Assembly: GCA_000733355.1 (NCBI GenBank) | Contig: JNVV01000002.1 | Span: 1,839,590 to 1,903,589 of the forward strand | Direction: 5' to 3' | Source: Falciphora oryzae | Lineage: Eukaryota > Ascomycota > Sordariomycetes > Magnaporthales > Magnaporthaceae | Length of the DNA stretch: 64,000 nucleotides | In this document: one piece after another, positions 1 through 10,770 of the stretch | Layout: each line of letters opens with the position of its first letter | Numbering within the stretch: position 1 is the first letter of the stretch | Program-made: the position numbers and the translations under genes | The notes under the pieces: generated by a model | Told to the model about the DNA's origin: nothing | The model's database searches: none | Seen by the model: only the letters and a program-made list of their open reading frames with translations

Positions 1-388
1 CAATGCTTCTAGGACCCAACCGCTTGCATATCCTCAGAGGCAACTGCGACTCCGTCCTGTAGCACGTGCTCTCTCCTCTCGTGTCTTCCCCCTGGTCGGC
101 CGACGAATCCATTGCCACATTGACCTATCTTGGAGCACTCGTTCCTACCTCCGTACTGCCTCCTTGTTATTCAAAACTCTCCGGCATCGTTCATTGCCCC
201 TGAATCCAAAATCACACCCTCTCCTGCCACTCACCTAGGCCTAGCGAGGCCGGACTGGAATAGAGATATAGAAATCCCGGAGCCACGAGACAGTATATCT
301 TCGTCGACGCCACCTCTCTGGGTATCTGTCCGGACCCTGGAGCCAACCCTGTCTGGGCGTCGCTCATTTACTTGGTCTAGTCGCCGCG
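1..388. promoter_or_regulatory. Upstream region of the bHLH gene
   Basis: No gene is visible here. It is the promoter and probable 5' leader of the bHLH gene that starts at 389. The only recognisable site is the palindrome AGCACGTGCT at 61-70. There is no in-frame ATG upstream of 389. Open frames running through this stretch begin at non-ATG codons and look like chance. Confidence 0.6.
61..70. promoter_or_regulatory. Palindromic E-box (CACGTG)
   Basis: AGCACGTGCT contains the canonical bHLH target CACGTG at 63-68, about 325 bp upstream of a gene that itself encodes a bHLH protein. bHLH factors with His-Glu-Arg contacts bind CANNTG sites, so autoregulation is possible. A six-base site occurs often by chance, so this is suggestive only. 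Confidence 0.3.
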
Positions 389-1812
389 ATGCCTCGTGCG
401 ACACATCCCCTCACGCCGGCCTCGTCCACAGATCTCAAAAGCCAGGATGGCAGCAAGCAGCTCGCCTCACTCCAAATGTCCTTCGAACTCCCGCCCCCGG
501 CCCTGAGTGCCCAGGCCAAGGCCTCGCCGCCCGACTCGGAACCGAGCCCCCGACAGAGTCAGCCCAAGACGTCGTACCCACTGCAGGCGAGCGAGACGGT
601 CAAGTCTCGGCGTAGGTCGTCGACGCTCCAGAGCAACGCAGCGCCAGGGACCACGGCCAAGGACTCGTTTGCGTTGCCGCCGCCCCCGACAAGATCTCGC
701 AAGATCATCCAGATGAAGCCCCGGGCACAGGACGAAACCGAGGCCCAGTCGTCGGGCGGCGGCAACAAGAGCGGCGGCGGGGCAAAGTCCGCAGCAGCCG
801 CGACGGCTGCTGCTGCTGGCTCAGGGGCGACACCGAGCGGCAACTTGACGGGCGCGGGGGCATCGGCCAGCAAGAAGAAGCAGCCGTCGGCCACAAGCGC
901 TGCCGGCCGGAAGATGGCGAGGAAGACGGCCCACAGCCTGATAGAACGCAGGCGCCGGTCCAAGATGAACGAGGAGTTCGCGACACTCAAAAACATGATC
1001 CCGGCCTGTACCGGCGAGATGCACAAGCTGGCAATTCTCCAGGTGAGCAGCACAGTAAAATGGCAGACAGGAGTAGGCCGGTGTATAGAAGTGAACATGT
1101 GTCAGCTGACTGACATTCTCTGGCCTGTCCTTCGTAGGCCTCGATCGAGTATGTGCGCTACCTGGAGGACTGCGTGTCCAAGCTGAAGGCCCAGCGGGAG
1201 GGTGAGTTGGTACCAATGGAGCTTGCGCCGCCACCCATGACCACATACGACGGGAACGAGGACCAGCATAACCGGCTCGGGCCGGGTCCTGGATACGATG
1301 CGTACATGGCAAACTCACCCGACGACGACGATGATGTCGAGATGCACGGGGGCTCGGAACTCCCATCGCCGATCTTCACGGCGAACCCCACTCACCCGTC
1401 GTCGACGCACTCTTCTTCGGTCTCGCCCGCGTTGCTGGCGGCCGACTCGCGGCAGCGGAACGACTCGTACTCGTCCGTCTCGACGGCGGCCGCCCTCGTC
1501 TCAACGCCGGTCCTGGGCCCCGACGGCCGGCACTACAGCCTAGCGTCGGCCACGACGCCGTCGCCTGCTTTCGGGCCCCAGACGTATCCGGCCGGGCTCT
1601 CGTACTCGTCGCGTCCCGGGTCGACGCTGACGAGCCCCGCGCTGCAGCCGCTGCGCGACGTGGACCACGAGGCGACGGCGGCGCTCCTCATGCTCAACAG
1701 TGACCGTCGCGGCGCAACTAACAACCCTGCAGGAGCCAGCGGCAGCGGCAGCGGCACAGGGGCTGCCGGTCCCGGCAGGGGCATGAGCGTGCGAGACCTG
1801 CTGAGCACCTGA
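389..1812 (+). CDS. bHLH transcription factor
   Basis: Exons 389-1042 and 1138-1812 give 442 aa. The 95-nt intron (1043-1137) has a GTGAGC donor, a CTGAC branch point and a TAG acceptor, and leaves the frame in phase 0. The basic helix-loop-helix lies at about residues 178-237. Its basic region reads TAHSLIERRRRSKMNEEF, with the E-box-contacting His182, Glu186 and Arg190. The intron falls within the HLH, between AILQ and ASIEYVRYLED. The N-terminal half is Ser/Pro/Ala-rich and probably disordered. The C-terminus ends in SVRDLLST, a tail I recall from filamentous-ascomycete members of this family. It should be a nuclear, dimeric DNA-binding regulator. Target genes cannot be told from sequence. 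ATG 389 is the first in-frame start. I do not assign an orthologue name, since several fungal bHLH groups share this core. Confidence 0.9.
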
Positions 1813-3734
1813 AGGGGAGGGGAGCGGGCAAGCAACTAATTTCTGTCCACGCGGCACCGACCCGTGGCCTTTTATCTGTGCCACGTCCGCCGGCAACATC
1901 TTGTTATACAGCCGTCCTTCGGATCATGAACGGGCAGCCTCCTTAGAGAACCATACAGTCCCATGTTTGGTGGGGCGGAGATAGCATTCTGAGATGGTCT
2001 CGCCGCTCCGAGGTTTGGGAAAGGCAAGACGCATATGTGCCAGTCGGTCAAGGGCGTGTTTGTGCCGAACGAGCAACAACCAAAAATAAAAGCAAGCAAA
2101 CTTAATTGCACAGTGGGCGGAAAAGAATGGGAACAAAAGAAGGGACCAAGAAAACAACAGATGGTGTGGGGATATGTAGCATGGATGCGATGCTATGGAT
2201 GGATGGCATTGCCGTGCCACCTTTCGACGATGGTCGTCAATCAATCGACACGACAGGCCCACTGCGCATGGCCGGCCGCCGTCGAGGCGGGAAACACAGG
2301 GAATGGCGGGGGATCGCGCCGTCTCCCCGGGAAACGCGGAGCGGAGTCAGTCAACCGGGCTGATCGGAAAAGCGGATGGCGGGCGGGTTTCATCGGATCG
2401 TTCACACTCCAGATGATCGTCAAGTGCGACTCTCCCCCGGGTTCTGCCGTTTCTGATGTTGGATTGTGCAGGACCGTGGATGTGCATATTATGATGGGTG
2501 GGCATTAGACATAGGTATCAACTATTCTGTCTCTTTTTTTTTCCTCTTCTCTTTCCTCTTCTCTTTCCTCTTCTTTTTCCTCTTCTTTTTCCTCTTCTTT
2601 TTCCTCTTCTTTTTCCTCTTCTTTTTCCGTTTCTTCGGATTGAAGGCTTTTTAACGACTCTTTTTTGCAAGCCCATGCACGTACAACGCATCCTCGATTA
2701 GCTAGGCTAGCGCGGGGCAAGGGGGCGCACAAGACGCGGTTCTAGATTCGAAGCTCCTTATTCTAGGGGTCCTAACGTCCAGGAAGTGGGCAGATGGGAG
2801 CGGCAGCTGTGGCCGTCGAGGCGGGTGCTGATTGGCCAGGCGGTGCGGGTATTGAGCACGGGTGTTGCAGGCGGTTTCACAGGCTGCTCCACATCGTACG
2901 AGGCTCGGGCGAAAACACCCGGCCCAGGGCCCTCGATCCCTGTGGGGATGCTGCGCTGTGGCACGTGACATCCCTGCTGAGAGCCTTGGGGCCTTGGGTC
3001 TTGGGTCTCGATGAACCACCCCATCGACTTTTGGCCATCGCTGGCTGCCGTGTCGTTGTGTCTGTCTTCCCCCGATCCCCACGTCCTCTTGACGGCTGGT
3101 CGCATTGGGCAGAGACCATGCCATGCTGCATCTGTTGACGGATGTCGGGGTCATATTCCCCTCTGCGTTTTGTCACTCTCAAATCTGAAAAGCGAGACAA
3201 AACCAAACTGCATGGAGCTGAGAGAACAAAAGACTGCAAGAGTCATGGATGGCACGGCACGGATGGGATTGTACGATGGCACTTTCGCTACCCCAGCCGT
3301 TTTGTTTGCCCGCGTCGGTCGGGCCCATCCACCACGCTCGCACACCGCACGGGCAGCGCCGACCAGCGCTGGCACTCCACCCACTCACATCGCACCCGAT
3401 CAGAGACAAAGAAAATGGCAAGGGGGGGCAGGCGTATAAGTCGTTGATATCCCATCCGGCATTTTCCCTGGTTTGTTTCCCTCGCTCCTCTTGGCCCCCT
3501 CGTTATCCTTTTTTCCCTCCCACCAAGAGACCCCCGCCTCGTTCCATTTTTTTTTTTTTTTTTCCCTTCTCTCTTCCATCCTTTGCAGACAAGACCGGCT
3601 TCCTGTGTTTGTCCCGCTCTTGCCTGGCCCGGCCTTGGTCGTGCGTCTGCACCATAACCAAAGAACAAGAAGAAGCCTTCTTGTCAACACCAACACCAAC
3701 ACGATAGGGACACACACAGAGCAAGCCAGGAGCC
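1813..3734. other. Intergenic region with pyrimidine repeat
   Basis: About 1.9 kb between two same-strand genes. The proximal part is the 3' flank of the bHLH gene and contains an AATAAA at 2085-2090. A T/C minisatellite lies at 2531-2635. The distal part is the promoter and leader of the next gene, with a TATA-like TATAA at 3435-3439 and a C/T-rich leader holding a T17 tract (3547-3563). Reading frames here are short or composed of simple-sequence residues; I see no supportable gene. Confidence 0.6.
2531..2635. repeat. Pyrimidine minisatellite, about 12-bp unit
   Basis: A run of roughly eight imperfect copies of a unit close to TTCCTCTTCTTT, all pyrimidine on the + strand. Frames through it encode only Phe/Leu or, on the other strand, Glu/Lys repeats, so it is not treated as coding. 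Confidence 0.85.
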
Positions 3735-4217
3735 ATGACACCGTCAAACATGTCCGAAAGCACCATCAGCATCGGCTACCCAGAGTCGGACATGTCCAAG
3801 GACGACATCATCGCCGACCTCCGCCGCCAGCTCCAGGAGGCCTCGCTCAGCAGCGCCGCGTCAAGCGCCGGCGAGTCGATAGGCCGCGGCAGTAGCAGCT
3901 CGCGCGGCCGCCGCCGCAGGAGAAACAAGAACCGCAACAACGCCGGCGACGACAACAACAACAACGCCGTCAGCACCGCCCTCACCACCCACTTTGCCAG
4001 CCAGAGGAATTTCCAGTACAGCGCGCACCAGCAACAATATCACGTACCGCCGCCGCCGCCGCAGCAGCAGCCGACCCCGATGCACCCAGGAGGCGCCCCC
4101 GCCCCGACGGCCGAAAAGAAAAAAGGGGTCCCGCGCCTGCAACTAGGCCTCAACCTCAACGTCAACCTCGAGCTGAAGGCACACCTCGAAGGCGACCTAA
4201 CAATTGCGCTGCTGTAA
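3735..4217 (+). CDS. Small conserved fungal protein of unknown function
   Basis: A 160-aa open frame starts at the first ATG after a pyrimidine-rich leader. The N-terminal part is Ser-rich, followed by an Arg/Lys-rich basic patch (RGRRRRRNKNRNN) near residues 57-69, then Pro/Gln tracts. It closes with an amphipathic segment, LGLNLNVNLELKAHLEGDLT near residues 138-157. From memory, this C-terminal motif is typical of short fungal proteins with no assigned role. The pattern of alternating Leu and Asn/Val suggests a beta-strand or a membrane-surface segment, but that is inference. The stop TAA at 4215-4217 lies inside GTAAGT, a perfect 5' splice site. Splicing there to 4458 would keep frame and add a GC3-rich exon (see 4458-4836). 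I favour the short form as the conserved protein but cannot exclude the long one. Confidence 0.7.
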   Translation: MTPSNMSESTISIGYPESDMSKDDIIADLRRQLQEASLSSAASSAGESIGRGSSSSRGRRRRRNKNRNNAGDDNNNNAVSTALTTHFASQRNFQYSAHQQQYHVPPPPPQQQPTPMHPGGAPAPTAEKKKGVPRLQLGLNLNVNLELKAHLEGDLTIALL

Positions 4218-4457
4218 GTCTTGACTCGGTTTGCCGGTTCTTTTATCCCTTTTATTCCCTTGATACGCCCCTATCACCAAGAAGAAGAGAGAAAATAGAG
4301 AAAAGGAGACAGCAAGAAACAAAGCAGGCCACCGCACGGACAGCAGACTGATTCCACTCCTTTGCTTCGTGTTGGTCACAATAGTAATGATTAAAAAAAA
4401 AAACCGTTACATGACAACCCATCCGTCGTCATCCCGTCTTCCTCCACATAAACACAG

Positions 4458-4836
4458 AGTCGAAGACAAGCCGTCGACCAGGCCCGCCTCTTCCACCGAG
4501 GTCAAACTCGTCCCGCCGCCCTCGCTCTTGCGGGAAGGCAGCTGCGCGCGCGGCGTCACCGCCACCGGCCGCCGCGAGGTCTTCTTTATGCGCGTCGGCC
4601 GGCTGCGCCTTAGACAACGGTGGCTCGACAGCCCGAGCCCTGCGCTCACCGCCTCCGTTGCCCTTAGTGTCGCCGCCCTCGGCTTTGCCGCTGGCTACTT
4701 GGCCGCCGCCGCCGCCGCCGCCCAGCGGGACCTGCCGGATTATTGCCACGCGCCCTCCTCCTGCCTCGGCCTGACGACGGTGCCCCTGTCGACACAACCG
4801 CTGCCTCTGCTGCCCTCGGCTTTCCTCGCTGGATAG
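4458..4836 (+). other. Coding-like segment; possible extra exon of the 3735 gene
   Basis: From 4458 codons become strongly G/C-ending in the + frame that closes at 4834-4836, whereas the same frame just upstream (4399-4457) is not. The switch coincides with an acceptor (ACACAG ending at 4457) preceded by pyrimidines. Joining 3735-4213 to 4458-4836 keeps frame and would give 285 aa. The segment encodes a charged part, then an Ala-rich hydrophobic stretch (SVALSVAALGFAAGYLAA) that could span a membrane. A second hydrophobic stretch, FLIAALVSLALPLYY, lies downstream in a different + frame that closes at 4973. A missed intron or an indel between about 4740 and 4836 is therefore possible. No family recognised. 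Confidence 0.4.
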
Positions 4837-5654
4837 CCGCGTTGCTGGAAGCTCACCTCGACGATGCTCGATTTGTTTCTTCTTCTTCCTGCATGTTCCT
4901 CATCGCGGCCCTTGTGTCTCTGGCGCTGCCCCTGTACTATATTAATCATGCCCCTGCCCATTGGACTAGGTAGGTAACGAAACGGCCGGGCTGGCGTTTT
5001 ACGGCGACTGGGGCGCAACATCCATTTATATCCACAGCACGGTGAAAGTGCCGGCAACTACTGTCCATGTTCATTTTTTCTTTTTTGATTTATTTCCCGA
5101 GCACTTGTTGCCTGTCTGTACGAATAGAAGACAACTGTCACTGTTGTGATTGAACAACAATTTGGAGTTTATCACCGTCGAGTGATTTTGTTGATGTGAT
5201 TGTCATGCTTTTGGTATTAACCAGCAGCATAACAGAGCGTCTTGAAGTCTAGATGCGCTTGCGAGAAGAGCTGTGGTTTTTCCAGAGGTGGCCGCTACTC
5301 TCAGGGTCTCTCTTCCTGGCTAAGAGTAGCTCTGTCGGTACGACCAGATAGAAACAGATACCTGCGAGAGCAAAGAGAATCAAGCGAGGCAATGAAAGGC
5401 CGGATCTTGCATGACCAGAACTAACTAAAAAGACGGGTTTGGTACAAATCCCCTGCATGTATTACCACCCCATCTGACAGAAAAGCACGAAATCCCATGT
5501 GCAGACCGATCCGACCGAAGCAGAGAAGATATTCATTTTCAGTGCTGGAAAGCGGCAAATTAAAGGCTCTCTCTCCCAGGGCACGAGCGAAGTATTTACG
5601 AAAAAAAGGGGAGTATTGTGAGATGACAGCAACAGCAGATAGAACCAAGGGGTA

Positions 5655-5690
5655 AGCAGGCAGGCAGGCAGGCAGGCAGGCGGGCGGGCG
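5655..5690. repeat. AGGC tetranucleotide microsatellite
   Basis: Tandem GCAGG/CAGG units grading into CGGG copies, about 36 bp, in noncoding sequence. Confidence 0.85.
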
Positions 5691-6603
5691 AACAACACTC
5701 GGGCGGTAGCCATGGGTGGCAGCAGTACCCGCATTAGGGGAAAGCAACAAGGTGGGAAGAAGCTCAGTGAGCAGATAATCCAATGTTCCCATGAAAGACA
5801 CCGAGCAAAGTCCATCCCCAGTCTGTATGCAGCAAGTGTTTCCCCAGCAAAGACAAGACGGCAAAAAATAAATCCAAGAGCCATTCCCCCAGTATGAACA
5901 AAAACAAACCCAAACCCATCATCCTCACTCAATGAGGACACCCGGGTATCACTGCGGTAAAAGCGAGATGGAACGACACCGGCCGAGGCGTCACATCGAT
6001 CGCACGAAGCCGCTGCATTCGGCGCTCGCGCTCACACACACATACAAAAATAGAACAAAAAGGCCCTCAAAAAAGCGTACTCTGCTTCACAGACCAGCGT
6101 ACGTCGACAAAAACGAATCCGGAACCAAGACAACAAGAGAAACAAGAGCAACAGGCACAGGCCGTATGTGAACCAGGCATGGGTGAAAGGCACAAAACAG
6201 ATAAGCAAAGTTAGAGAGCTGGGGATTATAGGTAGAAAAAGGAGAATAAGGAGAATTAGGAGGCGAAGAAACAGAACAATATGCCGGCCGTGACCCATTA
6301 TCGATTCTTCGTTCGGCGTGAACCTGGAGCAAACCAGACGGTAAACAGCCGGCCGGGTCGACGCCGACGGCATAGCAATGTCGTCGGATCGAGACGACCG
6401 GGCGCAGTAGGCGTTGGGAGGAGCAGAGGAGGCAGGGTCGTTGGCCAAGAAGTAAAGGAGACGGTATAAAAGTAGGAGAGAGAAAGGAGATATGAAGGAT
6501 GAGACAGGGGTGACAAGAGCTGACTGAGGCAGCCATTCCGAAAACAGGAGCAGGCAGAATGAGAAGAAGCTGACAAAGAAGAAAAGATCCAAGTTGAGGC
6601 GAG

Positions 6604-6622
6604 AAAAAAAAAAAAAAAAAAA
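6604..6622. repeat. Poly-A tract (A19)
   Basis: An uninterrupted A19 run in the probable 3' flank of RSC7. No target-site duplication is visible around it. Confidence 0.8.
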
Positions 6623-6940
6623 GAATTCCTCCGTGACTCCTCTAAGTTCCCAATCCCGGCCAAAATGCTACAAACCAATGCCCGCCTGCAACAAGCAAAA
6701 GGCTGCTCCCGCTTTGAATCGGGGCAGCCTGCAATGCACCGCCCCAGGAGGGCACGATAAAATTCTGCCCGGACTGAACAAAGGGGTGCAGGCGCCGCCT
6801 CGGGGCACCTGGCCTTGTTTTCCATTCTTCGTTTGGCAAGTGACAAACTTGCCGACCACAAAACGTAGCAGACAGACGTTGAGTGTGCTGGGTATCAAAA
6901 TCAAGCATGTCGCGAGAACCACGGCCGCGGGGGGCCCACA

Positions 6941-9886
6941 TCACTGCGGCTGGTTCGGCCACCACTGAGACGACTGCGCCTGGCCAGACCACGATTGCGT
7001 GACAGCCGGCGCGGGCGCGGGGGACTGGTGCATGTACTGCCTAGGCGTCTGGTCGTACGAGATCCCGTGGCCCGATGCAGCCGTTGTGTAGCCCTGCGTC
7101 ATTCCAGGAATGCCAGAATACGGCATGCTGCCCTGCTGGACCTGTCCGCCCGCTGCGCCGGGCTGTTGCCGGATGTTGGGCTGCGGCGGCTGCTGCTGCG
7201 AGGACTGCTGCGATGGTGGTTGCTGCTGCTGTTGCTGCGACGGCTGCTGCGACGGTTGCTGCTGCTGCTGCTGGTGCGGTGACTGGTGGGCCTGGCTTGG
7301 GTGGCTGTAGCTGTATTGTGGTGTCTGGGGCGTCTGCTGCCACATCTGGTTCGATTGCGGGTAGCTGTACGTCTGCGCGCCTTGCTGGAGGCTGCCCGAG
7401 GACCCTGGTAGATCAAACAACAGAAACGACGTCAGTACTAGTATCCCAGGCATTCTCTCTAATAATTCGCCAGGACGCGAATTTGGCAAGCTGCGCTTCG
7501 GAACGTACCAAGTCTTGTCGGCTGCATCTGAGTCTGTGATGTCAGTGGCTGCGAGTAAGGCGGTGCCGTCATCATCAGCTGGGGGCTCTGCCCTGACACC
7601 ACCCCGGGTGCTGGGGGCTGGGATGGCGCCTGCTGCAGCCCACCCGTCGATGCGGAAGAGTGCTGCTGGCCAGGGAGCTGTCCCGCCCGTCCGCCAGCAG
7701 GGGTCCCGCTCGCGGCCGACGAATCGGCGGTGGCCCCGATGGGCTGGGCCAGGTTCGGTTGGGATTGCACCGGCTGCTCATGCGGCCTGCGCCACATGCC
7801 CTGCAGGTAATCGCCCCGCATCTCGCGCTGATGGTTGATGCCCCGGTTGAACTCGGCCGCGTGGTGAGCCTGCGCGTGAAGCTCGGGGATGGGCGCCGGT
7901 TGGGTCCTGTCTTGGTAAGCCGGCCCGGTGATCTCCTGGCGCGGGGCCTTGAGGATGTTTGAGTAGTCACGGGTCCGGGTGTCGTTGTAGTCTGGTCCTA
8001 GCGTTATTACGGGCATCCTTGTCGAAGATCCGGAGGGCGCTCCAATCATACCTGGCTGAACAAGGGGGGCCTGGGGCGCGCCACCGAACTGGCCGGGAGT
8101 GTTGCTATACACGATCTCTCCGTGGGGCGCTCCGAGGATGGAGGCGTTCTGGCTCGCCTCCATGGCGGCCTCCCGGGCCTTCGCCGCGCCGGGCCTCTTC
8201 TCGCCCGCCAGGTCGTTCTCGGTGAATCCCTGCTTGCGTGCCTTGGCCTCCCAGTAGTCGTCGCGCACCCTGCGGCCGTGGTTGATGACACGGCTTCCGA
8301 ACTGGCGGAACATGCTGCGCGCCGTCACGATGGCGATCTGGCGCGACCGGTACGAGAAGGGCAGGACCTCCTGGTTCACCAGATCATCCTTCTCCACCTG
8401 GTTGGCAATGATCTTGTAGAGCGACCTGTTCTTGTTGAAGAGCAGGTACGAGTCGCGGTAGCCCAGGACGCGGGCGCATTCGGTGGCCAGCATGAACAGC
8501 TTCTCGCCGCGGTTCTGCACCAGGAAGGTGCGGCAGCGGTACTCGCGGCCGCCGAGGAGCTGGCCGTTGGGCATTACCTTCTTCTCGCCGGCTTCGTCCG
8601 TCTCGCGCGGGAGGTACTCATCGCCGCCGGGGGCGAGCTGGTCGGTCGTATGGTCGCGCACGGTCGGGAGAGCTTTTAGGGTCGACTTCGGGGTGGGCTT
8701 CGGCGGGGGCGGCGAGGCTTGCGACGGCGTGGCCGGAGGCGGGGCGTACTGCTGGGGGCTCTGCAGCGGCAGCGGCATGCTCGCCGACTGGGGTGTTTGT
8801 GGCGGCATGGCCTGGGGGACGGGCACGGGGGTCTGGAGGGGCGCCTGTCCTGGCGACTCGTCCAAGCTGCCGCCGGGTCGGCCTTTCATGGGGCGTCCGC
8901 GCTTTCTAGGCTTGTCTGTGTGGGTGAGGGGGGCGAGGGCGCGCCGTCAGTCCGGGCCACGGCGGTGGGCGGGTGTCGCACGGCCGCGATATGTAACGCG
9001 AGCTGCCGGGCACACACAATCTATGCCAGCAGTGTAAAGGTACACAAAGGGGGCCACAACATACCGTCATCCGCCGGTCCCGTATGGAGGGGGTCTCGAT
9101 AGGAGTCTGGGGAACGGCTCCTCTTGATGCCCCGGTTCAGGTCTGCGCGGCAAAAGGCCAGTGTCAGCAGCGACGCTTCCGGCCGGGCCGAGTTTGGCAG
9201 CGCAGTGAGGGGTCTACGCGATGAAAATGGGAACGTGGAGAAGTTGCGCGCGCGCTGGCACCGAGAGGACTGTGCTCGACATGGTTGCAGCTGCCGTCGT
9301 CATGACGGGAACCGGAGAGGGGAAGAGCGCCCGCCCTCTCTGCTTCTGTCGAAGCCGTCGCAGCTCAAATCGCGCGCGCGCATGCACGAAGCGCAAGTGA
9401 GCTAGTCCGGCAAGAGAGCGAAGAAACGCGGGCGGGTAGCCTGTGTTCCCTTTCTTTTTTTTTTCTTTTTTTTTTTTTTTTTTGCCCTTCTTCTTTTTTT
9501 TCTTTTCGCGTTTTCTTTTTTTGGTCATGCCTGAAGCCTATTATTCTTGGAATCGCAGCGACCCGACTCGGCGGAAGCGCGAGCGCGTGCAGATGAAAAA
9601 CAACGGGCTTGACGAAACGCACCGACGACAACGAGACAGGCAAAACAGGGGCGGCGAACACACACGCAAGGCCGCCTGTCGCGCGCGACGGCGGCAATGC
9701 ACGCGTGCAGCAAAAGCAAACGTGACGGGGGGGCAGCGGGGGACAGGACGAGGGCGAGGGCGCGGACGAGGCAAACAAGCAAAGCACGCAAGCAAATCAA
9801 GGTGTAGTCGGCGACTTACCGGCCGAGTTCAGGGCAGCGGGATTGATTGTCGCACCTTCAGCGCCGTTAGGCTGTGCCGAGTACAT
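6941..9886 (-). CDS. npl6: Chromatin remodelling subunit Rsc7/Swp82 (Npl6) family
   Basis: Four exons on the minus strand (9886-9820, 9142-9065, 8915-7509, 7404-6941) give 671 aa with continuous frame. Exon 1 starts MYSAQPNG. Exons 2-3 give the family's N-terminal LNRGIKRSRSP and an AT-hook-like RKRGRP (residues about 52-57). The conserved Rsc7/Swp82 block follows: TFLVQNRGEKLFMLATECAR, GYRDSYLLFNKNRSLYKI and GSRVINHGRRVRDDYWEAKA. Proteins of this family are subunits of the RSC or SWI/SNF ATP-dependent nucleosome remodellers in the nucleus. The C-terminal third is Pro/Gln-rich, with CAG-encoded Gln runs in the last exon, and ends QWWPNQPQ. Intron 1 is unusually long (677 nt) and carries T-rich tracts; intron 3 is 104 nt. 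The gene faces away from an 11-kb empty interval. Confidence 0.92.
9451..9531. repeat. T-rich tract inside RSC7 intron 1
   Basis: Long T runs broken by single C or G bases on the + strand, which are A-rich in the RSC7 transcript. Purely low-complexity and within the first intron. Confidence 0.75.
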
Positions 9887-10707
9887 GAGGGCGGCGACAG
9901 GCAGGTCGACCACGTCAACGGGCCTGCTGCGAAACGACGTGTTTTGTTATAGTTGGACGTGCTCTGCCGTCGCGGGCAGTCGCTTTTGGTGGTGGAGGTG
10001 CGCGCAGTGCGGTTAAGTTTTGATGTGGGTGGATGCGAGGGCGCGCGCGCGCGGATGCGTGCAATTGCGGCCGCAGGTGTTAACGTGCTGCCAGTGCGGG
10101 AGAGCAGCCTTGGTTCAATGGCGGTAGTCGCAACCCAACCCCAGACAAGACAAGAAAAAAAAAAAAAGGAAAAATAAAAATAAAAAAAACGCTACCGCTA
10201 CGCAACCGCTACCCGCAAACCGCAAAACGGGTGGATGCAGCAACCGGGAAGGTGAGAAAGCAAGCAAGCAGCGCAAGACTCGAAGAAAAAATTGTAAAAG
10301 ATACAATAGCTAAAATAAAATAAAAATAAAAATAAAATAAGAAAATCAAATAAAAAATCGGGTAGGGCGCGGGTAAGGCGGGCGGGCAAGCAGCAGGGTG
10401 GTCGAGACAACAGCGAAGGTAATAGGACAGGCCGGATTACTCGTGCATCCAATGCGCGGCGCGAGCGTCACGTTCCTTCCAAGAGCCTCGCGAGCCGACA
10501 GGGCGAGACGTAACAAAACAACAAGTTAGAGCCGTAGACCCAAACAATAAGATAAAATGATAAAAACAGAATAAACCAAAAATTAAAGAGAGAGTGAGGG
10601 AGAGGACGGCTTGGTGTCGAATGACAGGATGGCGACAGAACGTTGCGTCGAAAGGGGTGCTGGTGCTAGGGGTAGAAGGGGTGAAGAGCGCAAATCAATC
10701 GAACGGG

Positions 10708-10770
10708 AATAAATGGATGGTGGATGGATGGGGGAGCGGAGGTATGGATGGAGGGATGGGTGGATGGGCT
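10708..10770. repeat. GGAT-type tetranucleotide repeat
   Basis: Imperfect ATGG/GGAT units, noncoding. A similar run occurs again near 11630-11700. Confidence 0.7.

Larger units (their letters stand above)
4974..6940. other. Intergenic region, simple repeats only
   Basis: About 2 kb on the 3' side of both the small + gene and RSC7 (-). It has AT-rich patches, an AGGC tetranucleotide run at 5655-5690 and an A19 tract at 6604-6622. Minus-strand open frames around 6032-6861 are Leu/Phe/Ser-rich because the strand is C/T-rich, and have no domain-like pattern. Part is probably the RSC7 3' UTR. Confidence 0.5.

Noticed and set aside
2466..2732. Phe/Leu-repeat and Glu/Lys-repeat proteins over the pyrimidine tract
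   Set aside because: Translation of a minisatellite in every frame; no non-repetitive coding sequence.
2745..2775. GATTCGAAGCTCC as a tRNA B-box
   Set aside because: Does not match the B-box consensus well, and no A-box, acceptor-stem pairing or cloverleaf can be drawn around it.
6032..6861. Minus-strand hydrophobic frames suggesting a membrane protein
   Set aside because: Leu/Phe/Ser richness follows from C/T-rich sequence in the probable RSC7 3' UTR. Neighbouring frames look the same and codon bias is absent.
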